Source of the DNA: Antitrichia curtipendula
Taxonomy: Eukaryota; Streptophyta; Bryopsida; Hypnales; Leucodontaceae
Length of the DNA: 64,000 nucleotides
Direction: 5' to 3'
Assembly: GCA_951230915.1 (NCBI GenBank)
Contig: OX579639.1
Coordinates: 7,068,001-7,132,000, forward strand
Shown here: positions 39,301 to 52,614 of the stretch, one piece after another
Position numbering within the stretch: the first letter of the stretch is position 1
Layout: every line of letters begins with the position of its first letter
Position numbers and translations under genes: made by a program
The notes under the pieces: generated by a model
Told to the model about the DNA's origin: nothing
The model's database searches: none
Seen by the model: only the letters and a program-made list of their open reading frames with translations

Positions 39301-41757
39301 TGGCCTTGTTTTTATTGGTGATCTAGAAAAGTGGAAATTTGTGACATGAATCTGAAATTTTCAGCTTCATACGAGTTACATTGCCCTAGATTGGCTTGGA
39401 ATTATGGAGAAATAAACAAAGTTTTTTCCAGACTTTCGCATTCTGTGATCTGAGAGGGTTTGGAGATCTTGCTGCAGTGCCAACTGAATGCTTTCTCATG
39501 TGGATGATACATGCAGTGAGGTTATGAGCAAGAACAGTCATTGTCAACACTTGGAGAAATATCAGAATTTTCTCTATGTTCACCCTTTTTTCCGACTATT
39601 TTGTGCACTCAGTCAGGAAGTAAGTATTCTGGATCTACCCTGATTGAAATTCATATATGACCTTGCTTCCAGAGAGGAAGTTCGAAGCCATACGCTCTAA
39701 CAGGCAATTCAAGTGTCTAGAACATGTCCTGACATGTCCTGACAGAGCCATGTGTTGGGCGGGTACAGGTCATGTACATATCGCTTTATCTCTTGTCTTT
39801 TGAGTTGATGGAGGTAAATAATCGCAACCTTCCATTGGTTTTCTTGCTCTTTTATGCGCGTCTTCCGTCCTAACATATAGTATGAGATCCACCTAAGCAG
39901 TTCTTGCCAGAATTTCCAAAGTTAGGCATGTATTTTTAGTAGGGAGTCACTGACGCTTGGTTGTTCAGCACTCTGGGAGTTTACAGTCTCCTGAGGTTAC
40001 TTTATCACTTGTTTGTAAAACACAAAAAGTGACTTGATTATTGATGCATGGCTACAGCAAAGCAGACCAGCCAAACTGGATATGCAGAGATTAAGGCAAT
40101 CAAAATACTGGAAGATCATTGTCGTAGTTGCCCCGGGTTACATTATGAGGCTGATCGCAACCCTTGACGAGGTATACTGACCCTGTTTGTTCCTCTTTCC
40201 CGACACAATTGACGTTGCCCTCAGTGACCGTCGTTTTGATCATTATTTCCAGGACTGCATCGCCATGTTCATATATAAACTTTGTGAATGTTGTGTCTTT
40301 TTTCAGATCAGACTTGCAACAGGCTTGTGTTTACATTTTGACAATCAACCAACTTGTCTCAACAAGGTGAAGGTTATCGTCGCAGAGCCTTCTCATGTGG
40401 TGCTTGAGCCGTGCCCCCTGCCACCGAGAAGACGAAGAAAACGCACTAGAAGTCTCGCTCGAAATAGATCACGAAGCCGATACAAATTTGGTATAGCCTG
40501 TGTTCTGAACAGCGATAATACGGTGCAAAAGTATAAAGGTTGAATTACAGGACTTAGTCACGAGATGATAATGAGGCCACTTGTTTGCCGGTGATTAATC
40601 ATTTTAGCATTTTTTTTCTCTGTGCAGATCCTGATGAAGATAATGTCGCCAATTTTTGAGAACAGGACAGAAAGGATTTTGCATTGTTGGGGACCTATGA
40701 CAAACGAGTTGATGTTCTTTACAGTTATTTTTCGTGGCGCACCAAAGTGTACTTCTCATCACAAATTTTGTGAAACTTGTACAAAAGAGAATGCGGGACC
40801 AGAAAAAACAGCAGATGAAGCCTTTATCAAGACCACCCTCATGACTGCAAAACGACATGGAGTGAAAACTTTTCATCCTACCAAATGTGCGGCCCAGGTC
40901 TAAGAACATCAATCCTAAGGTTTTTGAGATTATTTCAAAGCTGACCACATTGCAAGCATTTCCTAAACTAGGTCTCTGGTGTGTTGGCTCATTGAGGGCT
41001 AGAAATCATACCAGCTAGCCTTTCATGACTTGATTGTTTTTAGATGATGATTCATGTAAGCGGTCACGATCTTTTGAATGAAACATCGTCATCAGGACAT
41101 CAAGTTGATCCGGAAATTCATCCGACCTTACCCTGCCACCGACTCGTGCAACCGTTTGGCTTTTACGAGTGCTGCTCTTTCTCGACAAGTTCAGTTTCTT
41201 GATAGCCGGCGTTTCTTTGTGAAAAGTATGAGGTACAGTAATGAAATGTGGAGTTAATTACAACACTTTGGAGCAGAGTTTGACGTCCAATACCGGCGAC
41301 AACATACTTTACAGGATGGAAAATTGGCTTAATAGCTAAGAAATCCGGGAGGTGATCAATATATAACACTAGATAGCAACTTCGTTTGGTTTTATTATGA
41401 TCGTAGAATGGAAGTTGTTTATCATCAGTGGCTGTGGCCGGTAATACGGTTGATACAAATTCACGACAGGGTTTATGTAATTCCACGAACCCAAACATAG
41501 AAGTACTATGTTTTTGTTTCCACCGACAGTAGAAGAAAACCCTAAACCCTGAGGTATTGTAGAAAACCTAGCTGAGTGACAATCGGCAGGGTTCAACGCT
41601 ATCACCAATGTGTGCTGCCGTTCTGGTTACATGTACTGTACAGTTGAAAGCTACCACACCCGTGATATTCAATCTTGTTGCTTTGAGATCCAAACTCTTC
41701 AGTTGATCTCAAGTGCTTAAGGAGGTCAGATTTTCACATGGAGAGAGATGTGTGAGC
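36351..41757. other. Unassigned region with mixed-composition DNA and degenerate repeats
   Basis: Less AT-rich than the later repeat terrain, with many splice-like sites but no frame I recognise. Open frames at 39031-39291, 40187-40543 (ends in an Arg/Ser-rich run, RRRRKRTRSLARNRSRSR) and 40622-40903 (with CTSHHKFCETC) are on the plus strand. Related ~100-base segments containing ATCAATCGAATTGG-like words recur near 36960-37100, 37210-37350, 38030-38150 and 42400-42500. It could be a long non-coding transcript, a decayed gene or old transposon. Confidence 0.4.
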
Positions 41758-42723
41758 TTATTCGCTGTCCGATTTGTTGTCTGACCGTTTTTTGACAGTC
41801 TTCTTAGGGAGGGGCTCCCGCACCCCATAGTGACCTGGTCCCATGAAAAAGCTGGATCCAAGCATGCTGGAAGTGCCAAGCTCATCGCCAATCACCGGAG
41901 ACTGCCCGAGTTTGGTCCTGGGTGGAAACACCACCGTCTCCTTGCTGGGCTCACCAGCGATTCTCGGAACTCCGGTAAAATTCTCGCACTTTTTGCAAGC
42001 TTGACGATTCTTCTTCAAGAAATTCACTTTGCTGCTTCTTCCACTGTTCCGTCCTGTACGCTCCCCACGTCTTTGTTAATAGACTTATCCCTCTGTTGTT
42101 AATACACTCTATCCTCTCTTTACTTGCACAATCAATCATGTCATGTACACATCTGAGTAATGAACAAATAAATTGTGGTCAAATAAGCTTTGCTCAAATA
42201 AGTTGAGCGAACAAATTTGAGTATGCGTTAATTAGCCCATCTGTCCCCTGTTGCAGTGTGCTGAGGGAGGGTTCAGTGTGGTTATGTTTTCTCTAACGAA
42301 GTTCTATCAGAATATTGACGAAAATGACTCACATCAGCGCCATCGTGCTCCGGGGTCTTACAGAATCGACCGACACTGACACTATTTGCATAATTTTGAT
42401 ATGGCAATTTGCTAAAACTTGCAATGTCTGAGTGCTGTTATTCACAACAGTATAATCAATCGAATTAATCGTTTTAAAACCTCGAAGTCTTGGCCATTTA
42501 GGGGTTAAATGGCAGCGGGTTGCTTACCCTGCTCTCGGTTGCCTAGATATGAAGGCCGTGTGACTTGCCTTTCCTCAGGACTTGTGGGTTTGGTCGCTTG
42601 CTTCGAACTAGAAGGGGAGGGTCTTCGTTCGTCGGTGACGAGGGCTTCCTGATCATTCTTCGTCGGTGACGAGGTTCTGGAGCCTCTCTGCGGGGTATTA
42701 GTCATCTTCACTACCACTACCAC
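41758..42723 (-). CDS. Small basic Ser/Pro-rich protein with a CxxC, unknown function
   Basis: Two exons in phase, 42528-42723 and 41758-42053, joined by a 474-base intron with a strong donor (CAG|GTAAGC), giving 163 residues if the first ATG is used; a second Met (MTNTPQRG) lies six residues on. The protein is hydrophilic and rich in Ser, Pro, Lys and Arg, with NFLKKNRQACKKCENF at the exon 2 start and a basic tail KKTVKKRSDNKSDSE. It has no membrane segment or signal peptide. I do not recognise the family. The intron holds a degenerate element ending CATTTAGGGGTTAA. Supported by phase and splice sites, but short. Confidence 0.5.
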
Positions 42724-43465
42724 TGAAAGCTTAACTTACGGTGTTCCTCAACCTTCGTCTCCGAAGATGAATGTTGCACAAACCAACTTCGTGCAATCTG
42801 ACCAATGCTGTTGTCTCCCAAACCGTTTCGTGCAATTCTAACTTACAGACGTGACGGTTGGATTGACTGTTTCGTCAACATCACGATGCACATGGGATCA
42901 ATCTGTGACGCTTCGGTGAGCAAGCAGGGATCAGGGATCTTGGTTCAGAGCAAGTTAAATGTAGAAAACGTGAAAATTATGGGAGTTATCATTTTCTAGC
43001 AAGAGCAGTCACAAAGAATCTTAAGAATGCATTGTAAAATGCAACGATTTATTGAAGAATGGAATTACGTAGTATCTGAACCAGCACTACGAGCTAGAGA
43101 GCTTAACCCCGTCAATTCGTCAATCCAACGTTGACATTAGGTGATCTGGAATCTTGCCGAACCTAAATGTAAGCTTCTAGAAACTCTGGCCGGTATGTTG
43201 AACACTTTACCAAGTGTAGAGAGAGGCTGTATGGAACTAGGTTACCCGTAAAATAAATAGGTTACTAGACATTCATCGGTAGCAGGATTCCTGGAGAGCT
43301 ACTATGCTGCTGTGGCAGCCAAATTTCCAGTGAAAAGAAACAAATGATTCCTGTTTTCTGCAATAAAAATCGCACAGGAAACTCTTCACCCGCAAGAATC
43401 TGATTTAGCTGTTACAGCAGTGCTCGCGCCATCCCTCTTGGCATTGTAGAACTCGTTATCGCAGG
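42724..43465. other. Intergenic; no gene supported
   Basis: Lies between two minus-strand genes and should hold the promoter of the 163-residue protein gene and the 3' UTR of the Tim17-family gene. A 64-codon plus frame at 42805 has no support. Confidence 0.45.
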
Positions 43466-45298
43466 CTATTTTGAACCCCATCTGAGGTCCTCACTTTCCA
43501 ACACCTCTCCACTGGGTGGATCAGTAAATACCCACTCACCGGTATCACGGTTCTCCTGGTTTTCCAAGGAATTCGACGTCGCAAGTTCTTCTCCTTCGAA
43601 AGGGTGCCTTGTGGGTGCTTGAGGGGGTTGTGGACTGCCTTGAGGCTTTGGTAATGGCGCTGGTCTCATTGCGTCTCCCACCGTGTAAAACAAACCGCAG
43701 ACTACTGCTCCACCTGGATACACAAGAAAAATCAAGTTCACATCCACCAAAGTACGGCTACATAACCGGAACTCAAGTTTGAAATCCAAACAGGCTCTTA
43801 CCAACTGCATTGGTCAGGAATCTCGGTCTAGGTCTCATCACATGCATACCCTGTCAGACATCATATACACCACGAAAACCAGATTAATATTCATCCAATA
43901 TACAAGGTAGAGACCTCACCCGGCCTCCAATACTGACCCCTGTTACCAACGGCAACTCATCCCCTTCACACTTGGTCGGACCTACTTGCAAGTGGTGTAA
44001 GCATGACTCGTCTGACCCTTTGAAAGAAAATGAGATTGTCCACTTATAGTGGTCTACAACCTCACACTTTGAAATTGCGTAAGAAATCCATCCATGGTGA
44101 TAAATACTCGAACTCCACAGATTTGGCTCTCGTACCCAAAGTGACCTCTCCACAGCTCTATAGTGATCTCCCAAACATCACAATCCTACACATAATAAAA
44201 TGCTTGAATTGTATCCTGTACGTTATGTCGTCTGTTCTATATAAAGACGACCTTGTAAACTCAATACCGATGCAAGAACAGTGGATAGCTTCATACCTGT
44301 TCTGCTAACAACACATCCGCTTTCGTGACAACCATGCTACGGAGGAATACAGGGATTTCACTCATAGCTCCTACAAGCGCTCCTGCCAGCATTGGGTTTT
44401 TGATGTCGTCCACTCCTGTTCTTGCTCTCAGAGCATTAGAATCCCAACTTGAAAAGAAAACAGGCAGCAACGTAGTGACAAGATCGAGCCGGGCTTGCAA
44501 GATTGAGGAAATGGGAATCACCGCGTACTCGCCGAATGGTACACACTGCAGCTTGGTAGGTTCCTAATGCAACTCCAAAGGAAAGGCCACCAACTATAGT
44601 TGCTCCTATCACTGCTTGTACCGCTGCAGGAAACCTAAAAACATCACTTTCTCTTAGGAAAAAAAACATGAAAACAAATCGATTGAACTTACAAAAGGAT
44701 TTCCTGCCTGACATTACACTATGGAGAATCCCTGTTCACTGCCCTCTGAATTGGCTTGAAAAGGAATCCCTGAAGCCTAATTTAGCAAAGTTGAGTTCAA
44801 TTCCAACAAGCGAGAGCTCTTCGAGCAGATGAACCATTGTCTTGAACACAGGGGAGTACGTTAGGGACTTCATTCGCCTACTATCCTCTGCTTTGGCATG
44901 AATGCACTCTAAATAACTCTCAGTTAACACTATTCAGAAAAGGTGCCAGCTACTACTAGCCAAGACAGAATTTTGATTGAACCTAGCAAAACTGAACCCT
45001 AAACCCTAGACCTAAACGCGCAAAACAACAACAAGCCTTCCCTGCTTCAGAATTTTCCCAAATTGCAAGAAGAAAGCGAAGAGGCTGACCTAATTTGCAT
45101 CTGAGTAGCGCGTGCCATGCCCGTCAATCCCGACATGGTCGCCCCAAGCACAGTACCACTGACGAAGCCATTGGTAGCTTTCGCCAAGCAGCTCTGCGAG
45201 GAGGGAAGATGCAGGTGCCGTTGATCTTCTATCATCCCTCTCTCCGGCCTCTGCGACTGTCCGTAATCCTGTCGAAACTCCCCTCGCTTCTCGTCCAT
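43466..45298 (-). CDS. Tim17/Tim22/Tim23-family (PRAT) membrane protein
   Basis: Five exons in phase: 45090-45298, 44545-44634, 44297-44447, 43802-43850, 43466-43713, giving 248 residues. Four glycine-rich hydrophobic stretches show the family's small-residue packing pattern: NGFVSGTVLGATMSGLTGMA, VIGATIVGGLSFGVALGTY, NPMLAGALVGAMSEIPVFL and FLTNAVGGAVVCGLFYTV. PRAT proteins are channel-type translocase components of the mitochondrial inner membrane or plastid envelope; which membrane this serves I cannot say. The N-terminus (MDEKRGEFRQDYGQ) is charged and not a typical presequence. A hydrophilic Pro/Glu-rich C-terminus of about 60 residues follows the last segment. The exon 2 donor (GT|GTGTAC) was chosen by phase. 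Intron 1 carries the telomere-like run AACCCTAAACCCTAGA near 45000. Confidence 0.8.
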
Positions 45299-45671
45299 TG
45301 CAGGGCTTCAACAATCTATCAAGTTGAAGTTAGAGTGAAAAAAAAATCTGCAACGGAGCTTACCGAAAAACTCCGCGATGGAGCACCCTGAATCTGCAAA
45401 TTCGGGATTCATGTGAAGCTTCTATCAATTGAATCACAGAAAAATTTGGAAAATTTGAACCGACAACAGAGACAACAACTGCATTGAGAATGGTGGAGTG
45501 ATTCCATCTCCGACTCACCTGCGAATGCTGGGCGGCAATTGCTGTAGCAATTGATTTTCTCGCACTGATTGCAAAAGGCCCCTGTCGGCGAGAACTTGAT
45601 CGCACTCGCACTCCCCTGATTCTCATCAAATTGTTCACAAACGAAGGTTTTCTGAAAAAGATTCAAGTATT

Positions 45672-45776
45672 ACTTTGGATAGATGAATGAGATTTTTTGG
45701 ATGAATGACCTTTTGGATGAATGCCCTTTTTGGATGAAAGAGAATTTTGGGATGAATGACCTTTTTTGGAATGAAA
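45672..45776. repeat. GGATGAATGACC short tandem repeat
   Basis: About five imperfect copies of a 16-20-base unit TTTTGGATGAATGACC. The complement contains the CATCC word seen at 11.9, 12.2 and 24.8 kb. Confidence 0.75.
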
Positions 45777-45801
45777 CATTAGACGAACTGCCTGAAGTAA
45801 G

Positions 45802-46297
45802 TAAGGTAAAACAGCCCATTATGGACCAAATGGGGGGTTTGCCCTCATGTCATTACTGAAATTTTTTAATTTTTTTCTCATACAATGACAAGTGATAGAA
45901 ATGGTGAGAGCAATTCAAATTATATTTTTTTGATAAAGTGTGAATTTGTTATAAATTTCTGAAGTGTTCTGCCCATCATGGCTAAAAGAGCCTATAGACT
46001 ACCCCAAAACCAACAAAAATTATATCCATAACACTCATCTAACTCACCTATTGCGGTCACAATATTTTCTAAAATAGAAGGCCTGAAAAAATCACTTCCT
46101 ATAATGAATTAATACTAAAAAGCTGGAAGTTCCTATTGTGGTTATTAATTACTCCATTCCGGATACCTAATCCATTGATTGTGACGCAGATTTAATTCAC
46201 CAAAAGAAAACCATGATTCATTAAAAGAAAACCATAATGGGGTCATTCCTAGGAGTCCATAATGGGTAAAAGGTCCATAATGGGTTGTTTTACCTTA
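45802..46297. mobile_element. ~0.5-kb TIR element
   Basis: The left end TAAGGTAAAACAGCCCATTA is matched in inverted form at the right end (TAATGGGTTGTTTTACCTTA), a ~27-base inverted repeat with one mismatch. No coding capacity. The target duplication is unclear, so the superfamily is not assigned. Confidence 0.8.
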
Positions 46298-49200
46298 TTG
46301 CCTTGCTTCATCGTTCAGAATATGAATTTTGTACACTTAGGGTTACGGTAATTCCATCTAAAATCACCCTAATAAGCATTTGAGCATGGTTCCCACGATT
46401 TAAATGTCAATTTTTTTGGTTAGGTTTAGATTAGAAACAAAAGGGGGATTCACAACTTTCTTTAGAAGCATTTTTTGGACAATGTAGGAACCATTTATAA
46501 TTTTAAGAGTGTTGAAAATAGGAGTATTCAAAATCGACTCTAAACTCTTATGTTTAAAAGGCTCGCATTTTAGGCAAGAGTCTAGGTGGGATGATTTTTT
46601 AAATAGGTTACAATTAGGTGTATTTACCTTAATGGTTGTCCAAGATCATTGCCCTTGGTGTAGATATTAGGTTTACACACAATTTTTGAGCACCTAAGTA
46701 TCTATTTTGTGATTGAAGGATGGTCAAATAATGCCATAACTTACTCAAAACAAATGACTTTCATCCAATTTTTGGATAATTATTTTTTACCAAGTTGCTA
46801 GGAAGCTAGGACAAATATAAAAAGATGCCTTTCCCAGAGTTTTGGACAACTCTTACCAACTTGCTCTCCATTTGCATTTTAACTATTAAAATTCATCTTT
46901 TCTTCAATTTATGCCTAAGTAATGAAATAAAGCATACTAAGTTTAATTTCTACTCCAATTTTAAATTCTGAATTTTTTTGAAAAATAAATATCTTATAAC
47001 CATTTGGACTCTGGGCATATGACTATGGTATTTCTATAAAATTTAGATTTTTAGAACATGATTTGTATTTGATATGAGTTTTCTTCATTTTTTCTTCAAA
47101 AATTTATAGCAATTTGAAAATTTGATGGAAAATATTAGATTTGTAATTTCAACTCTTAAAAACAAAACCAAAAAAATTTAGTCATAAATAGTGAAGAAAT
47201 GGAAGATATAGAATGAAGGACTTTCAGGTTTGTGCACAAGTTTGATTGCCTAGTTAAAGCTCTGTCCTTTAGGATTTAAAGGTTTAAGGACATTTACAAA
47301 AATAATAATTTATTTTAGAATAATTAGGGATACCTTAGTATTTGTGTGATTTATGCTAGAATAAACTAATTGTTGAAAACCTAAGTAAATATAAAAATCC
47401 CTAAAAAAAATAGTACCATGTCATTGTAATCTCTTATTAATACAAAAGGGTCGTTTGAAATAGAAAGACAATGATTTTGAAAATGTTGTCTTCTATAATT
47501 GTGATGAAAATTTCATAGGTCAAATACTTAAGGTTTTATTCCATGGGATTACACTTAATTATTGGTTTTGTCCTTTGGACAAAGACTATAGCATTGACTC
47601 TTTGGTTTGTAAATCCAAACTTTCAAATCCTATCTACAACTGCATTGACATTTTTCAACGCAATTAGGGTTTGTTTGGAGTAGATAGAGCTTCACGTTCT
47701 TGTTTTGTTTTTTATCTTCTTAACTTTGAAGGGACTAATTCCATGACATTGTGGTCAAAGTTCAAACTATATGGTTCATTTTGTAAATAAATTTAAATAA
47801 AAAAAATTTAAGATGTAATTACATGTCTTCTATAAGTTGTACAAATTTCAAATTCTTATGAATTTTTTAACACAAAGTTTTAGAAAATTCATATCTAATA
47901 CAAAATAAGCTTTAAAATTTGAAATTTCTCAATGGATATTTAGTAAAGTGTAGAATGTCATGGTATAAGCCAAATTACTATATCTTTCTATACTTTTGTA
48001 TGTTTTTTGTATATTGAATTTATTTTGCAATTTGAACTTTAGATCTATAATTATAGTTTACTAATTTTTTAATTATGAAAAGACATGATAATTTTTTATA
48101 TAATATGATGTTTTACACTATAATATGCACCTATGGTGAAATTTGTAGATTTATAAATGTTATTTAATATTCGATATGAATTTTTTTCACTATTTCTTAA
48201 AAAAAATGCTGGTAATTTCAAGTTTTTCAAATAAAGTCTGAGATTTTTATAACTAATAGAAGGTACGTGGCTTTATATTTTGAAAAAAAAATTCAATCAT
48301 ATTTAGTCACTAAATGGGAGCATACAAAGTAAAAACTTTTGAAGTTTGAAGTTGTGGGTATAGTCCCATCTTTTTAGGATTAACATTGTAAATGAAAGAT
48401 CATTTTTTTGTTTTTATTTGAATATTCTAATTATTTATTGTTGACTTTCAATTCCTTCACTATTTCTATGATTCCTTTTTAATGGATAATTTTAGTTAAT
48501 ATCACTAAATTGCCTTGTGTCATGATGAATTTTGTGGAAAAACCCCCTATTATAAGAGCTCAAATTTAGGCAACATCTCAAGCTAATTGAAGTTGACATT
48601 CTTCAATCATAAGGGTTTGATTTTGCAGTTCAATTGCTTTAATACCATGAATTATAATAGTGATTTTATCCTTAATTTCTTTTTTACAACCTACCAATGA
48701 GCACTTATTTATCCACCCTTGGCAAATACGCAAGCACAATTAGGTTCTAGTTTAGTATGATTTTTTATCCTACATGGGTGCCTAGGCATTTTTTGTTGTG
48801 CCTTCCAAGCAATGGATCTTTTGTAATGCCTAAATGCCCTAATTTGCAAAAGAATCACTTAAATCCTAATTTTAATTGCCATTTTTAGTCAAAAAGATGA
48901 ACTTAATAAAAGCCATTGTGTTTTTTAGGATAATAATCTATAGTCTAAAATTAGCAAGCCTAAGTTAAGTCAAAGCTCATGATATTTCCAAAAACATCAA
49001 ATTCATCAAATTCTAACACTCCTAGCAAAAGTTATGATCGAATGAAGTTTAACTGCTAATTAATATTTCAAACTCCATCCATGATTTTCTCTATGTTCTT
49101 AATTCCAAATTGATTCAAGATTTTGGATGTAGGTATAGATTAAAACTAACTCCCTAAAGTCCTAATTTGGCCCCAAATGGATGAATTATATCTAAATTCA

Positions 49201-50028
49201 TCCATTTCCTAGTCTAAACTTCATCCTTCGCTAACTTCTAGGGTTTTAATGTTTTTCCAAAGTTCAAAGTGGATCTGGACTTTCCTAAGTTCTTTATAAC
49301 ATACAATAGCCTTCAAAGAGGATTCTTTTCCTCTTTAGAGCCCTCATCTACAAAATCCATACACGTATCATTAATGTAAATATCAATACTGAGATAGTGT
49401 TAGTGCATTTATGATGTGCTCCATTTTTTTTGGCTAATTATAGGACCAAATACAAACATCAACAAATAATTGTAAGCTTAAAAAAAGATGGTTGCCAAAA
49501 ATTAAAAGAATCCTTTAAATCAAATACCATTGCAATTTAACCATGAGTATCAAAAACAAATTTTAACAAGAAAATTAAGGCATTGCATCTTTAGCATTTG
49601 TTGGAATGTAAGGTGGAGACATCATTTTTATATTGAAATGAATCCATCGTGAGTCTTCAAATGATATGGAATAATTTGAAGATGGAAGCTTGACCGCTCA
49701 TTGTCAAATCATAAAAATTTTGTTTGGAGTAGAATATCAAAGTTCATTTTGGCATTGTAGAATAACTTTCCTCAAAAAAATTGAACCAATTTTTTTTATT
49801 AAATCAATCTAAATTTCATTTGTAAAAATCTTTTTGAGATTTCAAGACTCCAATCAAAAGTTATAGACAAAATTCAGAGAAGATGCTTGAAAATATCAAA
49901 GAAAATGTCCCTTGCAACCCCTCTTTGAAATTTGTCTATAATTTCTAATTGGAGGCTCACAATAGAATTATTCGTAAAGTCCCCCCCAGTTTGGAGGGGA
50001 CTTTTTCCAACAAATTTCCTCCGACAGA
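46298..50028. other. AT-rich gene-free DNA
   Basis: No open frame of note, no splice-bounded coding pattern and no clear element ends. Composition suggests old, diverged repeats. Confidence 0.6.
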
Positions 50029-50094
50029 CGACCCCGCAGGCGACCACGACCCCGTAGGCGACCACGACCCCGTAGGCGACCACTAAACCGCAGG
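50029..50094. repeat. GC-rich 18-base minisatellite
   Basis: Three full units of GACCCCG(C/T)AGGCGACCAC and a partial fourth in otherwise AT-rich DNA. Confidence 0.85.
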
Positions 50095-51697
50095 CAAAGT
50101 CCGGACCAAACTTCTTTTGGGTTGATTTGGGTGCTTAAGAAAGTTTGATACCCACTTTTGTATTGACTTTTTGCCCAAAACCTGTTTTTTCACAAAACTG
50201 CGGGGTTTAAACCGCAGTTTTGGGTACTTTACAAATAACTCTAATATCAAATAGATTTTTTGAAAAAGAAATTTAACTTGATTTTTCAATTTTTTTAGCT
50301 CAAAGTTTTTCTTGAAAATTTTTATATTGCTATGCCTAAATGAGGTCTAGAATTCTACTGCAAACAAAATTCTTGCTTTTGATTTAATTATGAGCGGTTA
50401 AGAGCTCTTACTAATTATAATTTATATATCCCACATGGATTGTTTCACCTCCTACCATCCCATATGCTTAAAAAGAGCTTGATTCCACAAAGGAAATCAA
50501 AAACTATGAATGGCTATGGAAGAAAAGTAAGTGATTCAAGTGTTGAATTTGTTTTTTTATATTGATTTGAATGTTTAAGTCTTTTTAAGTTTTATTTAAA
50601 GGTTAAGAAGCTTGTTTTGCTCACTGTCAACCCAATCAATGTGTATTTCTGATTGCGACGACTCAATTGAGATGTAAATTTTCTGACACATTTTGACAAA
50701 TGTCCTCTTAGCTACTGATGTGGGTGTAGAATATTTCCCACCATCAATCAAGGGAAAACAATCCTTCTCATTACTATCCAAATCTGAACCTAAATTTTTT
50801 CTTGATAAAAGTATTTCTTCAATTACTATTTTCTAATCTAATTTCTATGGCTAATGGGGGATTGTAGTAATATTTATTTTATTCCAAAAGTCCTATTGCT
50901 AACTTTCTAGCTAACTTTGAACTTTATTTAATTGGATTGGCTTTAGGTACTGTAAATAGACTATAGTGATTGATAAAAACCAATTGTTAATGAATTGGTA
51001 GAGATGGACAAATTGAAAGATATGAAAAGACTTAAATCAATAGGTGGTAACTCTTCAAACCGCTCTGACTTCTTCCTTTAAGTAGGAAAACTTTCCAATA
51101 GGCAATTTAGTTGTTGCTGGTGAATTGGATGCTCCTGCAATGGCATGAAGCCTGCAGTTTATTTCTGGCGTGAGTGCCAATTGTATTTTCTTTGTTGTGT
51201 TAATTGAAGTGAATGTTACTTTGAATGTGTGTAATTTCCCAATTGTTTTGCAATTGGTTGAGTCATTCGGTCAGTTACTTGGTTACTATTAAAGTTGCTG
51301 TGAAAGTTGTGTTTATGTGTATTATAATTTAATTTCTATTGGAAGACATGCTAAGTTGTTTACCTCCAAGACTAAGGCTATGGAGTGAATGTGAAATAGA
51401 GAGAGGACAATTATTGTAGTCCAATTGGAAAATGGTGAGGATTGTATTATCATAGGCTCTAGTTGGCTAATTAATTAAGACTAATTGATTTGTAAATCAA
51501 AAATCTCACTTGGTATTAATTGTGACAACTCAACAATTAACATAATTCCCATTAACAAGTCTCCCCTGTGTTCGAACCTTAAATTACTATAAGCTTTTTT
51601 TAATCTTGATAAAAACCTATTCAACAGGAATCTTCTTAGACCTTTGCCTAATTCTCTCTATTGCTTAACTCCTCTTCTTCCTCATTCTCTCTATTGC
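50095..51697. other. No gene seen
   Basis: AT-rich DNA without recognisable coding sequence. A ~40-base phrase with CTCTCTATTGCTTAAC is duplicated just before the element at 51698. Confidence 0.5.
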
Positions 51698-52614
51698 TTA
51701 ACCTCTAAAGTTCCTTGACTATATTATCACCAAAAATGCTCTAAAAATGCCATTTTTAGTACAAGTACCAAATTTTGGACACATGTAGCCGTAGAACTTT
51801 ATAGCATGCTAGATTGAGAAGATGTGGAAAAAATTTCAGAAATTTTCACCGTGTAGGTTGCAAGATATTAGCATTTGAAGTGACAAAAAACATTTTTTGA
51901 GTCCCTGCAAAAAAATCGGGCAGCTGCACTTCACAAGGTCACATTTTTATGAAAAAATGTTCCAAATGGTGGTGCTTTTTTGGATTCATTCTTCAAGTCA
52001 AGTTGTCTAAATGCTTGAAAATTTTCAGATCATTTAGAATTATACAACATATAGGAAAAAAATAATAAGTAGAAAGATGTAGACAATGATTCAAAATACA
52101 AAATTGTTAACAATTTATTTATAGAATTGAAAAATGCCAATCCCAATGGTTGCAATGTTGTTATAAACAATCTAAATCTTATGTTTTTATTTTTTTTCAA
52201 AAATATTGAAAATTGAGTAAAATAAAAAACTTCAAAATTTATTTTAGAGTAAAGAATCCAAAACTGCCTGCAAACTAAAACACCTCATAACTTTTGACTC
52301 ATTGATAAAAATGGAATGATTCAAAGCTTTCTATGTAAACAAAAATCTAAAAAAACAATTTCAAATTTTTATTTTTGAAAAAAATGATTTTTTAGATCCA
52401 CCCAGACTGCCTGAGTTGGTAAACAACCCACGTATTAGGCCTAAACTTCTTACACATATTACCAAATGTCCTGAAATTTAGTGCACATGAAATATATTCC
52501 TTGTCCACACCTTCTATTGAAATTTGAGCCAAAAACATTGAAATCTCTAGCCACACATACCTACCTAAAATTTCTACATTGACAAAAAACACAACTTGGT
52601 CCTTTAGGAGTTAA
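51698..52614 (+). mobile_element. TTAA-flanked ~0.91-kb element, copy 2
   Basis: TTAA at 51698-51701 and 52611-52614 enclose a body beginning CCTCTAAAG and ending CTTTAGGAG. The two termini each carry one change from the family ends seen at 4.7 kb. The interior aligns with copies 1 and 3 throughout. Non-coding. Confidence 0.8.

Noticed and set aside
43884..44174. 96-codon minus frame between PRAT exons
   Set aside because: Lies wholly in intron 3 and has no family motif; including it disrupts the phase of the model.
44990..45020. Telomere-like AACCCTAAACCCTAGA as a possible chromosome end or interstitial telomere
   Set aside because: Only two units, inside an intron; similar one- or two-unit words occur near 8845 and 41540 and are common in plant genes.
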